Positions 25,228 through 34,441 of a stretch of 64,000 nt of DNA are shown here, piece after piece. Made by a program: the position numbers and the translations under genes. The stretch's first letter is position 1; each line of letters begins with the position of its first letter. This stretch comes from Variovorax sp. 770b2 (GTDB taxonomy: Bacteria > Pseudomonadota > Gammaproteobacteria > Burkholderiales > Burkholderiaceae_C): assembly GCF_900115685.1 (NCBI RefSeq), contig NZ_FOXJ01000007.1, forward strand, positions 299,326-363,325. Reading direction: 5' to 3'. The notes under the pieces are model-generated. The model saw only the letters and a program-made list of their open reading frames with translations. It searched no databases and was not told the DNA's origin.

Positions 25228-27054
25228 TCAGCCGAACGTGAACGCGTAGGCCTGCGCCCCGCCGTCGAGGAATTCGATCTCGAACAGCCGCGCCTTCTCT
25301 CCCTTCGCCTGCCGGACGAGTTGATAGAGTTTCTGCGCCTCGATGGTCCCGTAGCCTTGCGCGTCGGTGTCTGCACCGTGGTCCGCGAGCGGTGGTTTGC
25401 CATCGACCAGCACGCGAAAGCGCACCGGCTTGCCATCGCCCGCCGGGCCGAGCACCAGGTGCAGATCGCGCGCCTGGAAGCGATAGGCAATGCGGCCGCT
25501 CGCCTGGTTCGACACGGCGCGCTCGGGCTCCACGGTCCAGTTGCCGGCAAGCGCCCACTGGTTCGTGCGCAGCATCGCGGGGCCTTGATAGACATGCGCG
25601 CGGCCACTCACGAGTCCGCCGGGCGACGCGAAGCCCTGTGCGCGCTCCGCGCCCACGTAGGTCTCGCCGGACATCGCGAGCTCTGCGCCCGGCGCGGCCT
25701 GCGTGCCCTCGCCCTTCGGCGCGACCACGCCAGCCGGCAGGTTGCGCTGCCCGGCTTCGGCGAGGAGTTGCTGGATGATCTGCTCGACCTTCTCGTAGCG
25801 GTTCTCGCCGGACTGGTGATAGCGGATGCGGCCCTCTGCATCGATGAAATAGAACGCGGGCCACGACTGGTTGTCGAAGCCGCGCCAGATCTTGAAGTCG
25901 TTGTCCAGCGCCACCGGGAAATCGATGCCCAGGTCCTTCGTCGCCTTGTGCACGTTGGCCGACCGCTTCTCGAACGCGAACTCCGGCGAGTGCACGCCGA
26001 GGACGACGAGCCCCGCGTCCTTGTACTTCTCGGCCCAGGCGCGAACGTAGGGCAGCGTGCGCAGGCAATTGATGCACGAGTAGGTCCAGAAATCGACCAG
26101 CACGACCTTGCCGCGCAGCGCCTCGGGCGTGAGCGGGGGCGAGTTGATCCATTCGGTCGCGCCGGCGAGCGAGGGGAACTGGCCTTCGATGCCGAGCGTG
26201 CGCACGGGTGCCGGTTCCGGGAGCACGGCGGCTGTCTTGACGAAGCCGGTGTCTTGTTGCTGCGGGGCCGTTTCGACCAACGGCCCGGATTGCGATTGCG
26301 ATTGCGGTTGGGCATGCGGTTGTGGCTTCGGCATGTCGATCTTCTCCACGAGTGCTTTCTCGAGTGCCGAGGTGGTGCCCACCGACAGCTGGCTGAGCAC
26401 GCCGGTGTCCAGCCCCAGCGCGATGGCGCCGACGCCCACCAGCACGGCCACGCCCGCCACGCGGCGCACCCACTCGCCCGTGTGCAGCGAACGCTTCATG
26501 ACCGCGAACAGACGCCCACCGAACAGCAGCGCCGCCGCCAGCGAGGTGCACGCACCCGCCGCATACGCCAGCAGCAGCACCGTGGTGCCGACGCTCGCGC
26601 CGTTGAGCGCCGCACCCGTCAGGATGAGCCCGAGGATCGGCCCCGCGCACGGTGCCCACAACAGGCCCGTGCCGACGCCCAGCAGCAACGGCGAGAACAC
26701 CGAGGCCCCGGCTCGGCCGTCGGGCTGCGCTTCGGACAGGCGGATGCCCAGCGCTACCAGCGGCCGGCTCATGCGGTCGGCCAGGCTCGGGAACAGGAGC
26801 GTCACGCCGAACAGCGCGAGCATCGCGATCGCCGCATAGCGCCCGTACTCGTTGACCGTGACCACCCAGCCGCCGCCCACTGCGGCCAGCGTGGCGATGG
26901 CGGCGAAGGCCACCGCCATGCCCAGCAGCATCGGCAGGCCGTGCGAGCGGAACGGGCGGTCGGCCCGCGCAAAGACGAAGGGGAGCACCGGCAGGATGCA
27001 GGGGCTCAGGATGGTGAGCACCCCGCCCAGGTAGGCAATGAGAAGGAGCAGCAT
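25228..27054 (-). CDS. dipZ: DipZ-type fusion: CcdA membrane domain, thioredoxin domain, C-terminal beta domain
   Basis: A 608-residue protein. Residues ~1-230 are a CcdA-like six-helix transporter of reducing equivalents with its cysteines in LSPCILPVLPF and WAPCAGPILG. A Pro/Gln/Ser-rich linker follows (PQPHAQPQSQSQSQSG). Residues ~285-440 are a TlpA-like thioredoxin with motif CINC in VDFWTYSCINCLRTLPYV. Residues ~450-608 resemble the DipZ C-terminal carbohydrate-binding-like domain. Such proteins bring electrons from the cytosol to the outside face of the membrane. The thioredoxin domain is strikingly similar to the separate protein at 36377-36958. It lies 131 bases after the kinase gene, but a hairpin lies between them, so co-transcription is uncertain. 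Confidence 0.9.
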   Translation of the reverse strand: MLLLLIAYLGGVLTILSPCILPVLPFVFARADRPFRSHGLPMLLGMAVAFAAIATLAAVGGGWVVTVNEYGRYAAIAMLALFGVTLLFPSLADRMSRPLVALGIRLSEAQPDGRAGASVFSPLLLGVGTGLLWAPCAGPILGLILTGAALNGASVGTTVLLLAYAAGACTSLAAALLFGGRLFAVMKRSLHTGEWVRRVAGVAVLVGVGAIALGLDTGVLSQLSVGTTSALEKALVEKIDMPKPQPHAQPQSQSQSGPLVETAPQQQDTGFVKTAAVLPEPAPVRTLGIEGQFPSLAGATEWINSPPLTPEALRGKVVLVDFWTYSCINCLRTLPYVRAWAEKYKDAGLVVLGVHSPEFAFEKRSANVHKATKDLGIDFPVALDNDFKIWRGFDNQSWPAFYFIDAEGRIRYHQSGENRYEKVEQIIQQLLAEAGQRNLPAGVVAPKGEGTQAAPGAELAMSGETYVGAERAQGFASPGGLVSGRAHVYQGPAMLRTNQWALAGNWTVEPERAVSNQASGRIAYRFQARDLHLVLGPAGDGKPVRFRVLVDGKPPLADHGADTDAQGYGTIEAQKLYQLVRQAKGEKARLFEIEFLDGGAQAYAFTFG

Positions 27055-27146
27055 GGTTCGGGTCTCGTCTGTAGGAATCGAAGCGCCTCGGGGCGTGCGG
27101 GGTCTTCACGGTCTCGACGCGCGAGCCGCAGGTTGCAGGACACAGG

Positions 27147-27177
27147 TGAAAGGAAAGCGGCCGCGGCGTGCGCGGCC
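27147..27177 (-). terminator. Hairpin between kinase and dipZ
   Basis: GGCCGCG / CGCGGCC, a 7-bp stem with a 5-base loop (27159-27177). On the minus strand it is followed by GCTTTCCTTTC. It is a weak terminator or attenuator that would lower dipZ expression from the kinase promoter. Confidence 0.45.
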
Positions 27178-27185
27178 CGCTCCCT

Positions 27186-28547
27186 CTAGGTGATTCGCGT
27201 GGGCATGGTCAGGCGTGCCTCCAGTCCGCCTTCGGGGCGGTTCTGCAGCTTCAGCTCGGCGCCCATCGCCATCGCCAGCTGGTGCGCGATGGCCAAGCCG
27301 AGGCCCGTGCCGCCGGTGCTGCGGTTGCGCGAGCTCTCGACGCGGTAGAAGGGCTTGAGCACCGCGTCCAGCTCGTCCGGCGGAATGCCCGGCCCGTTGT
27401 CGACCACGGCGATGGCCAGCTGCCCGTCGCCGGCCTGCACCCGCACTCGCACATCGCTGCCGAAGATCAGCGCGTTGTCGATCAGGTTCATGACGATGCG
27501 GCGCATCGCGTTCGGCCGGCCCACGATCGGCGCGCCCGCCTTGCCCTCGAGGTGCACCGTCTTGCCGGCGTCCTCGTAGTCGGCCTGCATGCTTTCGAGC
27601 AGCGCATCGGCATCCATGCGCAGCGGCGGCTCGGTGGCGCCGTGCAGCGTGCGCGCATAGGTCACGCCTTCGCGCACCAGCGAATTCATCGCGTCCAGGT
27701 CCTGCCGGAACTTGGTGCGGTCGTGTTCGTCGTCCATCATCTCGGTGCGCAGGCGCATCCGCGTGATCGGCGTCTGCAGGTCGTGCGAGATGGCCGCGAG
27801 GATTTCCACGCGCTCGGACATGTAGCCGCCGATGCGCTGCTGCATGGCATTGAAGGCGCGCGCGGCGTGCGCCACCTCGGTGGGGCCTTCTTCCGCGAGC
27901 TTCTGCGCCTTGAGGTCGGGGCCCAGGTCGTCGGCCGCGGCGGCCAGCTCGGCCAGCGGCCGCGTAACCAGCCGCACGGCGAACCAGGCGCAGACGGCCA
28001 GCACCAGCAGCTGGATCACCAGCACCCACATCACCCAGCGCGAGACCGGCATGCCCACCCGCATGGCATGGACCACGACGGAAGACCCGTCGCCCAGCCG
28101 CACCTGGATCTGCAGGCCCTCGGGCGGCTGGGGCACCTGCCCGACCTTGACGATCTCGAACGGCCGCATCGCCTCGACGATGGCGGTGGCGAACTGCTGC
28201 GACAGCAGCGACCGGGGCGCCACGCCCTCGGCCATGCCGCCCAGCACGAAGCGGTAGTTGCGCCGCTCCAGCTTCTCGAGCCAGCTCGGGCGTTCGGCGG
28301 CAGGCAGGCGGTCCAGGATGGCAACCGAGCTGGCGATGTCGCGCTCGATGCCGGTCATCATCAGCTCGCGCATCGCCATGTCGCGCTCGTAGCGGATCGC
28401 GGCGAAGGTGAGCAGCTGGGCGATCGCCAGGCCCACCACGATGATCAGCGTCACGCGGGAGAACAGCGATCGCGGCACCAGGCGGCGCAGGCTGCCGGCC
28501 GGGCCGGCAGGGGGATTCACGACGACGGGGCTGGCGGGTGTGGACAT
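27186..28547 (-). CDS. Sensor histidine kinase (OmpR/EnvZ class)
   Basis: A 453-residue membrane kinase. TM1 is at ~31-51, a periplasmic sensor of ~120 residues follows, TM2 is at ~171-192, then HAMP, the DHp helix with phosphoacceptor His255 (ISHDLQTPITRMRLR), and the HATPase domain (NLIDNALIFG, DNGPGIPPDELD, GTGLGLAIAHQLA). The DLQTPITR box is of the group that pairs with OmpR-type regulators. No regulator gene adjoins; the best partner is the OmpR-family gene at 34442, which has the same promoter architecture. A TATAAA -10 lies only 7 bases before this ATG, so the mRNA may be leaderless, or translation may start at an in-frame GTG nine codons in. Confidence 0.9.
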   Translation of the reverse strand: MSTPASPVVVNPPAGPAGSLRRLVPRSLFSRVTLIIVVGLAIAQLLTFAAIRYERDMAMRELMMTGIERDIASSVAILDRLPAAERPSWLEKLERRNYRFVLGGMAEGVAPRSLLSQQFATAIVEAMRPFEIVKVGQVPQPPEGLQIQVRLGDGSSVVVHAMRVGMPVSRWVMWVLVIQLLVLAVCAWFAVRLVTRPLAELAAAADDLGPDLKAQKLAEEGPTEVAHAARAFNAMQQRIGGYMSERVEILAAISHDLQTPITRMRLRTEMMDDEHDRTKFRQDLDAMNSLVREGVTYARTLHGATEPPLRMDADALLESMQADYEDAGKTVHLEGKAGAPIVGRPNAMRRIVMNLIDNALIFGSDVRVRVQAGDGQLAIAVVDNGPGIPPDELDAVLKPFYRVESSRNRSTGGTGLGLAIAHQLAMAMGAELKLQNRPEGGLEARLTMPTRIT

Positions 28548-28554
28548 GGCCTCG

Positions 28555-28635
28555 TTTATAGACCCCGGCCTGGCCGGAAAGCCCATCGCATGTATCGCAG
28601 TGTGTTCAGCAGCAAGAAGCGACATGGAACATTAC
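28555..28635 (-). promoter_or_regulatory. Promoter element E (kinase), shared two-box architecture
   Basis: On the minus strand: a weak box 1, GTAATGTTCCATGT, starting at 28635; box 2, ACACA-CTGCG-ATACA (28605-28591); then TATAAA (28560-28555), beginning exactly 35 bases after the second ATACA begins. Spacing from box 1 to box 2 is 30. It matches the four other promoters of the set (A-D), with the best -10 and the weakest box 1. Confidence 0.6.
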
Positions 28636-28660
28636 CCGTTCGGCCCCGTTGTACGTCAGG

Positions 28661-29077
<417 letters not shown>

Positions 29078-29114
29078 GGTGTTTCCTTGGAAGGGTGGGT
29101 TGGGAACGGACCGG

Positions 29115-29196
29115 ATTGTTGGGCCGCCCCCGCCCTCCGGGCGCACCTTGCGTATGCCTCTGTATCTGCCGGAGAAACTCACACAGTACGTTTCAC
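29115..29196 (-). promoter_or_regulatory. Promoter element A (ohr), shared two-box architecture
   Basis: On the minus strand: GTGAAACGTACTGTGTG from 29196; then ATACA-GAGGC-ATACG (29165-29151), a direct repeat with period 10; then AACAAT (29120-29115), starting 35 bases after the second repeat begins. Box 1 to box 2 spacing is 29. No -35 hexamer is recognisable, as expected of an activator-dependent promoter. Confidence 0.7.
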
Positions 29197-29209
29197 TGCC
29201 GGGTGGATT

Positions 29210-30697
29210 TCAGGCGGCGTCGCGTGGCCGCGTGCGCATTTCCTTGGCCAGGTGCTTCCACGGCAGTTGCGACGGATCGGCGATGAAAGGGCCGGGCGAA
29301 CGCACCACCATGATCTCTTCGGCGATGGCCGCGAAGTCGGCGCGAAAGTGCACCGAGCTTTTGTTCACGAGGATCTTCATCTTCTCGGGCGCGATGCCGA
29401 CGGTGCGGTACATGTTGCGGTCGAGCAGCTGCGCCTTGGCCGAGCTCACCGCGATGCGCACGCCGCCGATGCGAAGGCACGCCATCGGTCCGAGGTCGGA
29501 GGCCTTGCCGTTCATCATCGGACCGCCGTAGACAAACTTGCCGTCGGAAAGCGTCTCGACCTGGAACGACCCGCGCAGCGGCGCGTCGCCCTCGACCTGC
29601 GGACAGCCGCCCAGGCCGATGTCGATCCATGCGCCCACGCCCGCGGCATGCGCTGCGGCCGCGGCGGCGGGGTCGCAGATGAGGCCCAACGCCGCGCCCT
29701 GCGCGCCGTGCTTGAGCAGCGCGCGCAAGAGGCCCGTGGTGTTGGAGTCGCCGCCGACGCCGGGGTTGTCCTGCGTGTCCGCGAGGATCACCGGGCGCGT
29801 GGCCGTCTGTGCGACCCGCATCGCGCGCAGCACCGCCGCATCGGGCTCTTCGAATTGCACGGACCATTGGTGCTCGGGATGACAGATGCGCGAGAACAGC
29901 GCATCGACGGCGCGCTCGATGCGCGCCGCGTCGAAGCCGTAGCCCCAGACCACGGGGCCGCACTCCGCGAAGTCGGAGGCCGGGAAGCCCGGCGCGAACG
30001 ACAGCGAGAGCACGCCGTCCTTCTCCAGTTCCTCGAGCAGGTCGTACATGCCGCGCGCGGGCTGCATCACGGTGGACATGCTGTTCACCGGAATGAGGAA
30101 CGGCACGCGCCGTGCCACGCGGTGCGCCGGCCTGTCGCTGCCGGTGAGCGCGAGCAACAACTCCCCGGCCCGCCGGCCCGTGTCGGCCATGTCGATGTGC
30201 GGATACGTGCGGTAGGCCACGAGGCCATCGGCGAGCGAGAGCATCTGCGTGGTGACGTTGGCGTGCGAATCGAGCGAGACCACGATCTTCATCTGCGGCC
30301 CCACCACCGCGCGGATGCGCGCGAGCAGCTCGCCTTCGCCGTCGTCCAGGTGCTGCGCGACCATCGCGCCGTGCAGGTCGAGGTAGATCGCATCGAACGA
30401 GGCCGTCTTCACGGCCTGGACGATCTCGCCCGCAATGCGCTCGTAGGCATCGGTGGTCACGTGCGCCGAGGCGCCCGCGCCGGCCCAGATGACCGGCGTG
30501 ACGGCATGCCCCTGCGCACGCACGAAGTTGATGAATCCGCTCGCGGGCAGGTTCACGCCGAGCAGGCCGAAGAGTCCTTCTCCGCGCACGAGCCCCGGAA
30601 AATCTTCGCCGCGCACGAAGCTGTCGTAGGAGGCCACGGTGGGCGCGAAGGTGTTGGTCTCATGCTGGAAACCGGCGACGAGGATGTTCATCATCAT
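29210..30697 (-). CDS. M81-family metallopeptidase (MlrC-like)
   Basis: A 495-residue cytosolic protein of the microcystinase C (MlrC) family, peptidase family M81. The N-terminal VAGFQHETNTFAP and YLDLHGAMVAQH blocks supply conserved His and Asp residues of the metal site. SLDSHANVT and ADTQDNPGVGGDSNTTGLLR are further family hallmarks. Members often sit beside transporter genes and are thought to cleave small peptides or amides. Three ATGs in a row begin at 30697; the first overlaps the stop of the upstream Bug gene (ATGA), so they form one operon. Substrate unknown. Confidence 0.85.
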   Translation of the reverse strand: MMMNILVAGFQHETNTFAPTVASYDSFVRGEDFPGLVRGEGLFGLLGVNLPASGFINFVRAQGHAVTPVIWAGAGASAHVTTDAYERIAGEIVQAVKTASFDAIYLDLHGAMVAQHLDDGEGELLARIRAVVGPQMKIVVSLDSHANVTTQMLSLADGLVAYRTYPHIDMADTGRRAGELLLALTGSDRPAHRVARRVPFLIPVNSMSTVMQPARGMYDLLEELEKDGVLSLSFAPGFPASDFAECGPVVWGYGFDAARIERAVDALFSRICHPEHQWSVQFEEPDAAVLRAMRVAQTATRPVILADTQDNPGVGGDSNTTGLLRALLKHGAQGAALGLICDPAAAAAAHAAGVGAWIDIGLGGCPQVEGDAPLRGSFQVETLSDGKFVYGGPMMNGKASDLGPMACLRIGGVRIAVSSAKAQLLDRNMYRTVGIAPEKMKILVNKSSVHFRADFAAIAEEIMVVRSPGPFIADPSQLPWKHLAKEMRTRPRDAA

Positions 30698-31728
30698 TGG
30701 GCAGTCAGTTGAATGGAGCGGGCCATCTTCTTGAACTTCTCCGTCTCCTGGACGTAGAACTTCGCGGAGGCGGCAAGCGGTTGCGGCTGCATCGGCACCG
30801 TGCCCGAGAGCGCCAGCGCCTTGACCATCTCGGGCGACTGGATGGCCTGCTGCGAGGCCTCCAGCAGCACGCGCAGCCGGTCGTCCGGAATGCCGGCCTT
30901 GGCCATCACGGCCAGCCAGATGGAGTGCACGAACTCGCTCTTTTTCGCGATGCCGCTCTCGGAGATGGCGGGCACGTCGGGCAGCGTGCGCATGCGCTGG
31001 GTGTCCAGCACGTCGATGGCCTTGATCTTGTGGCTCTCCAGCAGCTGGATCGACGCACCCAGGTTCGGCAGGATCGTGATGTCGATCTGCTGGCCGACCA
31101 GGTCCTGCATCATCGGCGTGGCGCCCTTGTAGGGCACGTGCAGCAGCTTGGCGCCCGTGGTCTGCGCGAGGTATTCGGAGACGATGTGGTACATCGAGCC
31201 GTGCCCCGGACTGCCGAAGGTGAGGCTCTGGCTGCCGGGCTTCTTCGCGGCGGCGATGAGCTGCTCGAGCGACGCATACGGCAGGTCGTTGCGCGCCATC
31301 ACCACCAGCGGATGCGTGGAGATCGGCGCGATCAGCGCGAGCTCCTCGGGCTTGTATTTGGCCGATGCGTTGGACAGGGGCGCGAGGATCGCCTCGTTGG
31401 GCGAACCCATGATGAGCGTGTAGCCGTCGGCCGGCTTGCCGAGGAGGCGCTGCACGGCAAGCGCGCCACCGGCGCCCGGCAGGTTCTCGATGATGAGCGG
31501 CTGACCAAGCGCCTTCGCCATCGACGGCTGCATGGCGCGCGCGAGCACGTCGGCGGGGCCGCCGGGCGGGAACGCGACCAGCATGGTCACCGGCTTGGAG
31601 GGGAAGGTCTCCGCGGCGAGCGCCGGGCCGGCGGTCGTTGCGTTGACGAGGAGCGCGGCCGTGAAAGCGGCGAAGGCGGCGAGGCCTGCGAACGCACGGG
31701 CGATGGGGGTCTTCGGAATGTCTCTCAT
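30694..31728 (-). CDS. Tripartite tricarboxylate transporter substrate-binding protein (Bug family)
   Basis: A 344-residue periplasmic binding protein with a signal peptide (FAGLAAFAAFTAALLVNA…). The mature part begins FPSKPVTMLVAFPPGGPADVLARAMQ, typical of Bug/TctC receptors, and has LGKPADGYTLIMGSPNEAI and HVPYKGATPMMQDLVGQQID. Bug receptors are greatly expanded in Burkholderiales and bind carboxylates or amides. No TctA/TctB membrane genes are nearby, so it is an orphan receptor. It is co-transcribed with the M81 gene, whose substrate it may capture (inferred), and is divergent from a LysR gene. Confidence 0.88.
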   Translation of the reverse strand: MRDIPKTPIARAFAGLAAFAAFTAALLVNATTAGPALAAETFPSKPVTMLVAFPPGGPADVLARAMQPSMAKALGQPLIIENLPGAGGALAVQRLLGKPADGYTLIMGSPNEAILAPLSNASAKYKPEELALIAPISTHPLVVMARNDLPYASLEQLIAAAKKPGSQSLTFGSPGHGSMYHIVSEYLAQTTGAKLLHVPYKGATPMMQDLVGQQIDITILPNLGASIQLLESHKIKAIDVLDTQRMRTLPDVPAISESGIAKKSEFVHSIWLAVMAKAGIPDDRLRVLLEASQQAIQSPEMVKALALSGTVPMQPQPLAASAKFYVQETEKFKKMARSIQLTAQ

Positions 31729-31805
31729 GGGGTCCTCTTCTTTCCAGACGGCGTGGGGCGATGGACGCGGGGAATCGCGTTGAGCAAATTGTTCGGCGTA
31801 GCATC

Positions 31806-31854
31806 TGTTCGAGCAACAGCAACTTTTCGACCACTTCGTTGCCTATCCGGCAAC
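31806..31854. promoter_or_regulatory. Divergent operator region, Bug/M81 and LysR
   Basis: Two dyads lie in the 144-base divergent space: TGTT-CGAGC-AACA (31806-31818) and GTTGCC-TATCC-GGCAAC (31838-31854). They are plausible sites for the adjacent LysR regulator. Confidence 0.45.
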
Positions 31855-31872
31855 ACTCAAGGACCGGACGCC

Positions 31873-32820
31873 ATGCGCGACATCAACCAGAAGCGGCTGA
31901 AGTACTTCCACGAGGTGCTCGTGCACGGCTCGATCCGCGGCGCGGCCGATGCGCTGAACACTGCGCCTTCGGTCATCACGCGGCAGGTGGCATTGCTGGA
32001 AGAAGAGCTGGGGCTGTTGCTCTTCGAGCGGCAGGCGCGCGGCGTGGCGCCGACCGATGCCGCATTCCACCTGCTCGAGTACTGGCGCGGCTGCCAGGCG
32101 CACCAGGAGCAGCTGACCGAGCGGCTGCGCGCGATCGAGTCGATGGACGCGGGCACGGTGCGCATCGTCGCGAGCGAGGGCTTCGTCGACGGCTTGCTGG
32201 CGCAGGTGGTCGCGCCGTTCTGCGCGGCGCACCCCAAGCTCGCGGTGGTGCTCGATGCGCTGCCCGCGAGCGAGCTGATCGCCGAGGTGGTGAGCGATGC
32301 GGCGCACATCGGCCTGGCCTACAACCCGCAGTCCGATGCACAGCTGCAGTTCGTCGCCAGCGCCGCCGCGCCCGCCAAGCTGCTGGTGCGCGCGGGGCAT
32401 CCGCTCACCAAGGTCGCGGGCCCGCTGCAGATACGGCAGATCGTCGACTACCCGCTGGGCCTGATGCCACCGGGCTACGGCGTGGGACGGCTCGTGGAAC
32501 TGCTCGAATATGCGGAGCACGTGAAGCTGCACCCCAGCCTGCGCAGCAACTCGGTGGTCGGGCTCAAGCGTTTTGTGCGCTCCACCGACGGCGTGACCTT
32601 CATCGGCGCGGGGCTCGCGGCGGCGCCGGAGATCGAGGCGGGGCACCTCGTCGCGCTCGACCTGGCGCACCCGCTGTGCAAGTCGGCGCAGGTGCGGCTG
32701 ATGGTGCGCCAGGGGCGGCCGTTGCCGGTGGCTGCCGAGCGCCTGCTCGCGGAGATACGGCAGGGCTTCTCGGTGTTCGCAAGCGCACGTGCGCCGAAGA
32801 AGAAAACACGCCGCCGTTGA
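31873..32820 (+). CDS. LysR-family transcriptional regulator
   Basis: A 315-residue LysR protein: winged HTH at the N-terminus (KRLKYFHEVLVHGSIRGAAD, NTAPSVITRQVALLEEELG) and a periplasmic-binding-like effector domain. It faces away from the Bug/M81 operon and is its likely regulator. A basic tail (PKKKTRRR) closes it. Its stop codon is the first part of promoter element C, so the shared two-component promoter of the epoxide hydrolase begins inside this gene's end. Inducer unknown. Confidence 0.85.
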   Translation: MRDINQKRLKYFHEVLVHGSIRGAADALNTAPSVITRQVALLEEELGLLLFERQARGVAPTDAAFHLLEYWRGCQAHQEQLTERLRAIESMDAGTVRIVASEGFVDGLLAQVVAPFCAAHPKLAVVLDALPASELIAEVVSDAAHIGLAYNPQSDAQLQFVASAAAPAKLLVRAGHPLTKVAGPLQIRQIVDYPLGLMPPGYGVGRLVELLEYAEHVKLHPSLRSNSVVGLKRFVRSTDGVTFIGAGLAAAPEIEAGHLVALDLAHPLCKSAQVRLMVRQGRPLPVAAERLLAEIRQGFSVFASARAPKKKTRRR

Positions 32821-32898
32821 AACGTAGTGTGTGGATTTCTCGCGTCGATACACAGGCATACAGCCTTCGGATCGCAGAGGGGAAGCACGGCCAAAGAT
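32818..32898 (+). promoter_or_regulatory. Promoter element C (epoxide hydrolase), shared two-box architecture
   Basis: TGAAACGTAGTGTGTGG (32818-32834), then ATACA-CAGGC-ATACA (32848-32862), a perfect direct repeat with period 10, then AAAGAT (32893-32898), beginning 35 bases after the second repeat begins. Box 1 to box 2 spacing is 29. The first TGA is also the stop of the LysR gene. Confidence 0.7.
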
Positions 32899-32967
32899 GC
32901 GCCCGTCCGTTCATTCGGGCGGCCCGCAGGGCCTCTTCACTTCACCCTCACTCGACGAAAGATCACC

Positions 32968-34299
32968 ATGTCTTCTGTGTCTGCAGCGCCCACGCGGCGC
33001 CACTTCTTCGCCACCACCGCCGTCGCGGGTGCCGCCGGTTTCGGGTTGCTTTCCACTCCGGCTTTCGCGCAAGGCTCCGGCGCCGCGGCGGCCGACGCTC
33101 CCGCCACGACGAAGCCCCGCGCGCCGACCGGCGACACGTCGATCCGCCCCTTCCGCGTCCATGTGCCCGAGGCCGTTCTCGTCGACCTGCGCCGCCGCAT
33201 CCAGGCCACGCGCTGGCCCGACCGCGAGACGGTCAATGACCAGACGCAGGGCGTGCGCCTGGAGAAGCTGCAGCCGCTCGTGCGCTACTGGGGTACGGGC
33301 TACGACTGGCGCAAGGTGGAGAAGCGCCTCAATGCCCTGCCGCAATTCATCACCGAGATCGATGGGCTGGACATCCAGTTCGTGCACGTGCGCTCGCGCC
33401 ATGCGAATGCGCTGCCGCTGGTCATCACGCACGGCTGGCCGGGCTCGGTGATGGAGCTCCTGAAGGTCATCGGCCCGCTCACCGACCCGACGGCCCACGG
33501 CGGCCGCGCGGAAGACGCCTTTCACCTCGTGCTGCCCTCGATGCCTGGCTACGGCTTCTCGGGCAAGCCGCAAAGCACGGGCTGGGGCGCCGACCGCATC
33601 GCGACCGCCTGGGACGTGCTGATGAAGCGCCTGGGCTACACGCGCTACGTCTCGCAAGGCGGCGACTGGGGTTCGGTGGTCGCCGACAAGATGGCGCGCC
33701 AGGCGCCGCAGGGACTGCTGGGCATCCACGTGAACATGCCCGCGACCGTGCCGCCGGATGTGGCCAAGGCGCTCAACAACGGCGACCCCGCGCCGGCCGG
33801 CCTCTCTGAGAAGGAGAAGGCCGCGTTCGAATCGCTCAAGTACCTCTACACCAAGGGCGGCGGCTACGCGGCCATGATGGTGACGCGCCCGCAGACCCTG
33901 GGCTATGCGCTGGAGGATTCGCCCACGGGCCTGGCCGCCTTCTTCTACGACAAGTTCAACGAGTGGACCTACAGCGGCGGCGACGCCGACAAGGCCTTCA
34001 CCCGCGACGAGATGCTGGACGACATCACGCTCTACTGGGTGACGAAGACCGCGACCTCGGGCGCGCAGCTCTACTGGGAGAACAACGCCAACAACTTCAA
34101 CGCGGTCGATATCTCGATTCCCGCCGCAGTGACGGTGTTCCCCGGCGAGATCTACCGCGCGCCCAAGAGCTGGACCGAACGGGCGTACCGCAACCTGGTC
34201 TATTTCAACGAGGTGGACAAGGGCGGCCACTTCGCGGCGTGGGAGCAGCCCGAACTGTTCGCGGTCGAGATCCGGGCCGCGTTCAGGTCGCTGCGCTGA
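32968..34299 (+). CDS. TAT-exported epoxide hydrolase
   Basis: A 443-residue alpha/beta hydrolase with a twin-arginine signal (PTRRHFFATTAVAGAAGFG) and an N-terminal epoxide hydrolase (EHN) lid region (RPFRVHVPEAVLVDLRRRI). The oxyanion motif is HGWPGS, the nucleophile is Asp in QGGDWGS, ring-opening Tyr residues are expected in the cap, and the His is in KGGHFAAWEQPE. It would open epoxides to diols in the periplasm. ATG at 32968 starts the TAT signal. Its promoter carries element C. An exported epoxide hydrolase beside Ohr and periplasmic thiol proteins suggests removal of oxidised lipid or other electrophiles (inferred). Confidence 0.87.
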   Translation: MSSVSAAPTRRHFFATTAVAGAAGFGLLSTPAFAQGSGAAAADAPATTKPRAPTGDTSIRPFRVHVPEAVLVDLRRRIQATRWPDRETVNDQTQGVRLEKLQPLVRYWGTGYDWRKVEKRLNALPQFITEIDGLDIQFVHVRSRHANALPLVITHGWPGSVMELLKVIGPLTDPTAHGGRAEDAFHLVLPSMPGYGFSGKPQSTGWGADRIATAWDVLMKRLGYTRYVSQGGDWGSVVADKMARQAPQGLLGIHVNMPATVPPDVAKALNNGDPAPAGLSEKEKAAFESLKYLYTKGGGYAAMMVTRPQTLGYALEDSPTGLAAFFYDKFNEWTYSGGDADKAFTRDEMLDDITLYWVTKTATSGAQLYWENNANNFNAVDISIPAAVTVFPGEIYRAPKSWTERAYRNLVYFNEVDKGGHFAAWEQPELFAVEIRAAFRSLR

Positions 34300-34320
34300 C
34301 GGCGCTGCCCGGCGGCGGGG

Positions 34321-34407
34321 GGGGCGCGAAACATAGTGTCGCGCCCCTGGCTGCCAGATACTTGCGAATACAAACCCCCTGCCCGTTCGCGGCAGGCGGG
34401 ATACATT
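34321..34407 (+). promoter_or_regulatory. Promoter element D (response regulator), shared two-box architecture
   Basis: GAAACATAGTGT from 34328, then ATACT-TGCGA-ATACA (34358-34372), then TACATT (34402-34407), 34 bases after the second repeat begins. Box 1 to box 2 spacing is 30. Box 1 lies partly in the loop of a perfect 9-bp inverted repeat, GGGGCGCGA / TCGCGCCCC (34321-34329/34339-34347). This promoter would give the regulator control over its own gene. Confidence 0.65.
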
Positions 34408-34441
34408 GCGGCTGCGGCGCACTTCACACCTCACCACTGCC

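Noticed and set aside
27055..27185. Search for a sixth shared promoter directly before dipZ
   Set aside because: No GAAACRTA box or ATACA repeat is present; dipZ can only belong to the set by read-through past the hairpin at 27147-27177.
25060..27189. Plus-strand frame of about 700 codons opposite dipZ
   Set aside because: It covers the repeat pair and dipZ, has Arg/His/Gln-rich low complexity, and no known domain.
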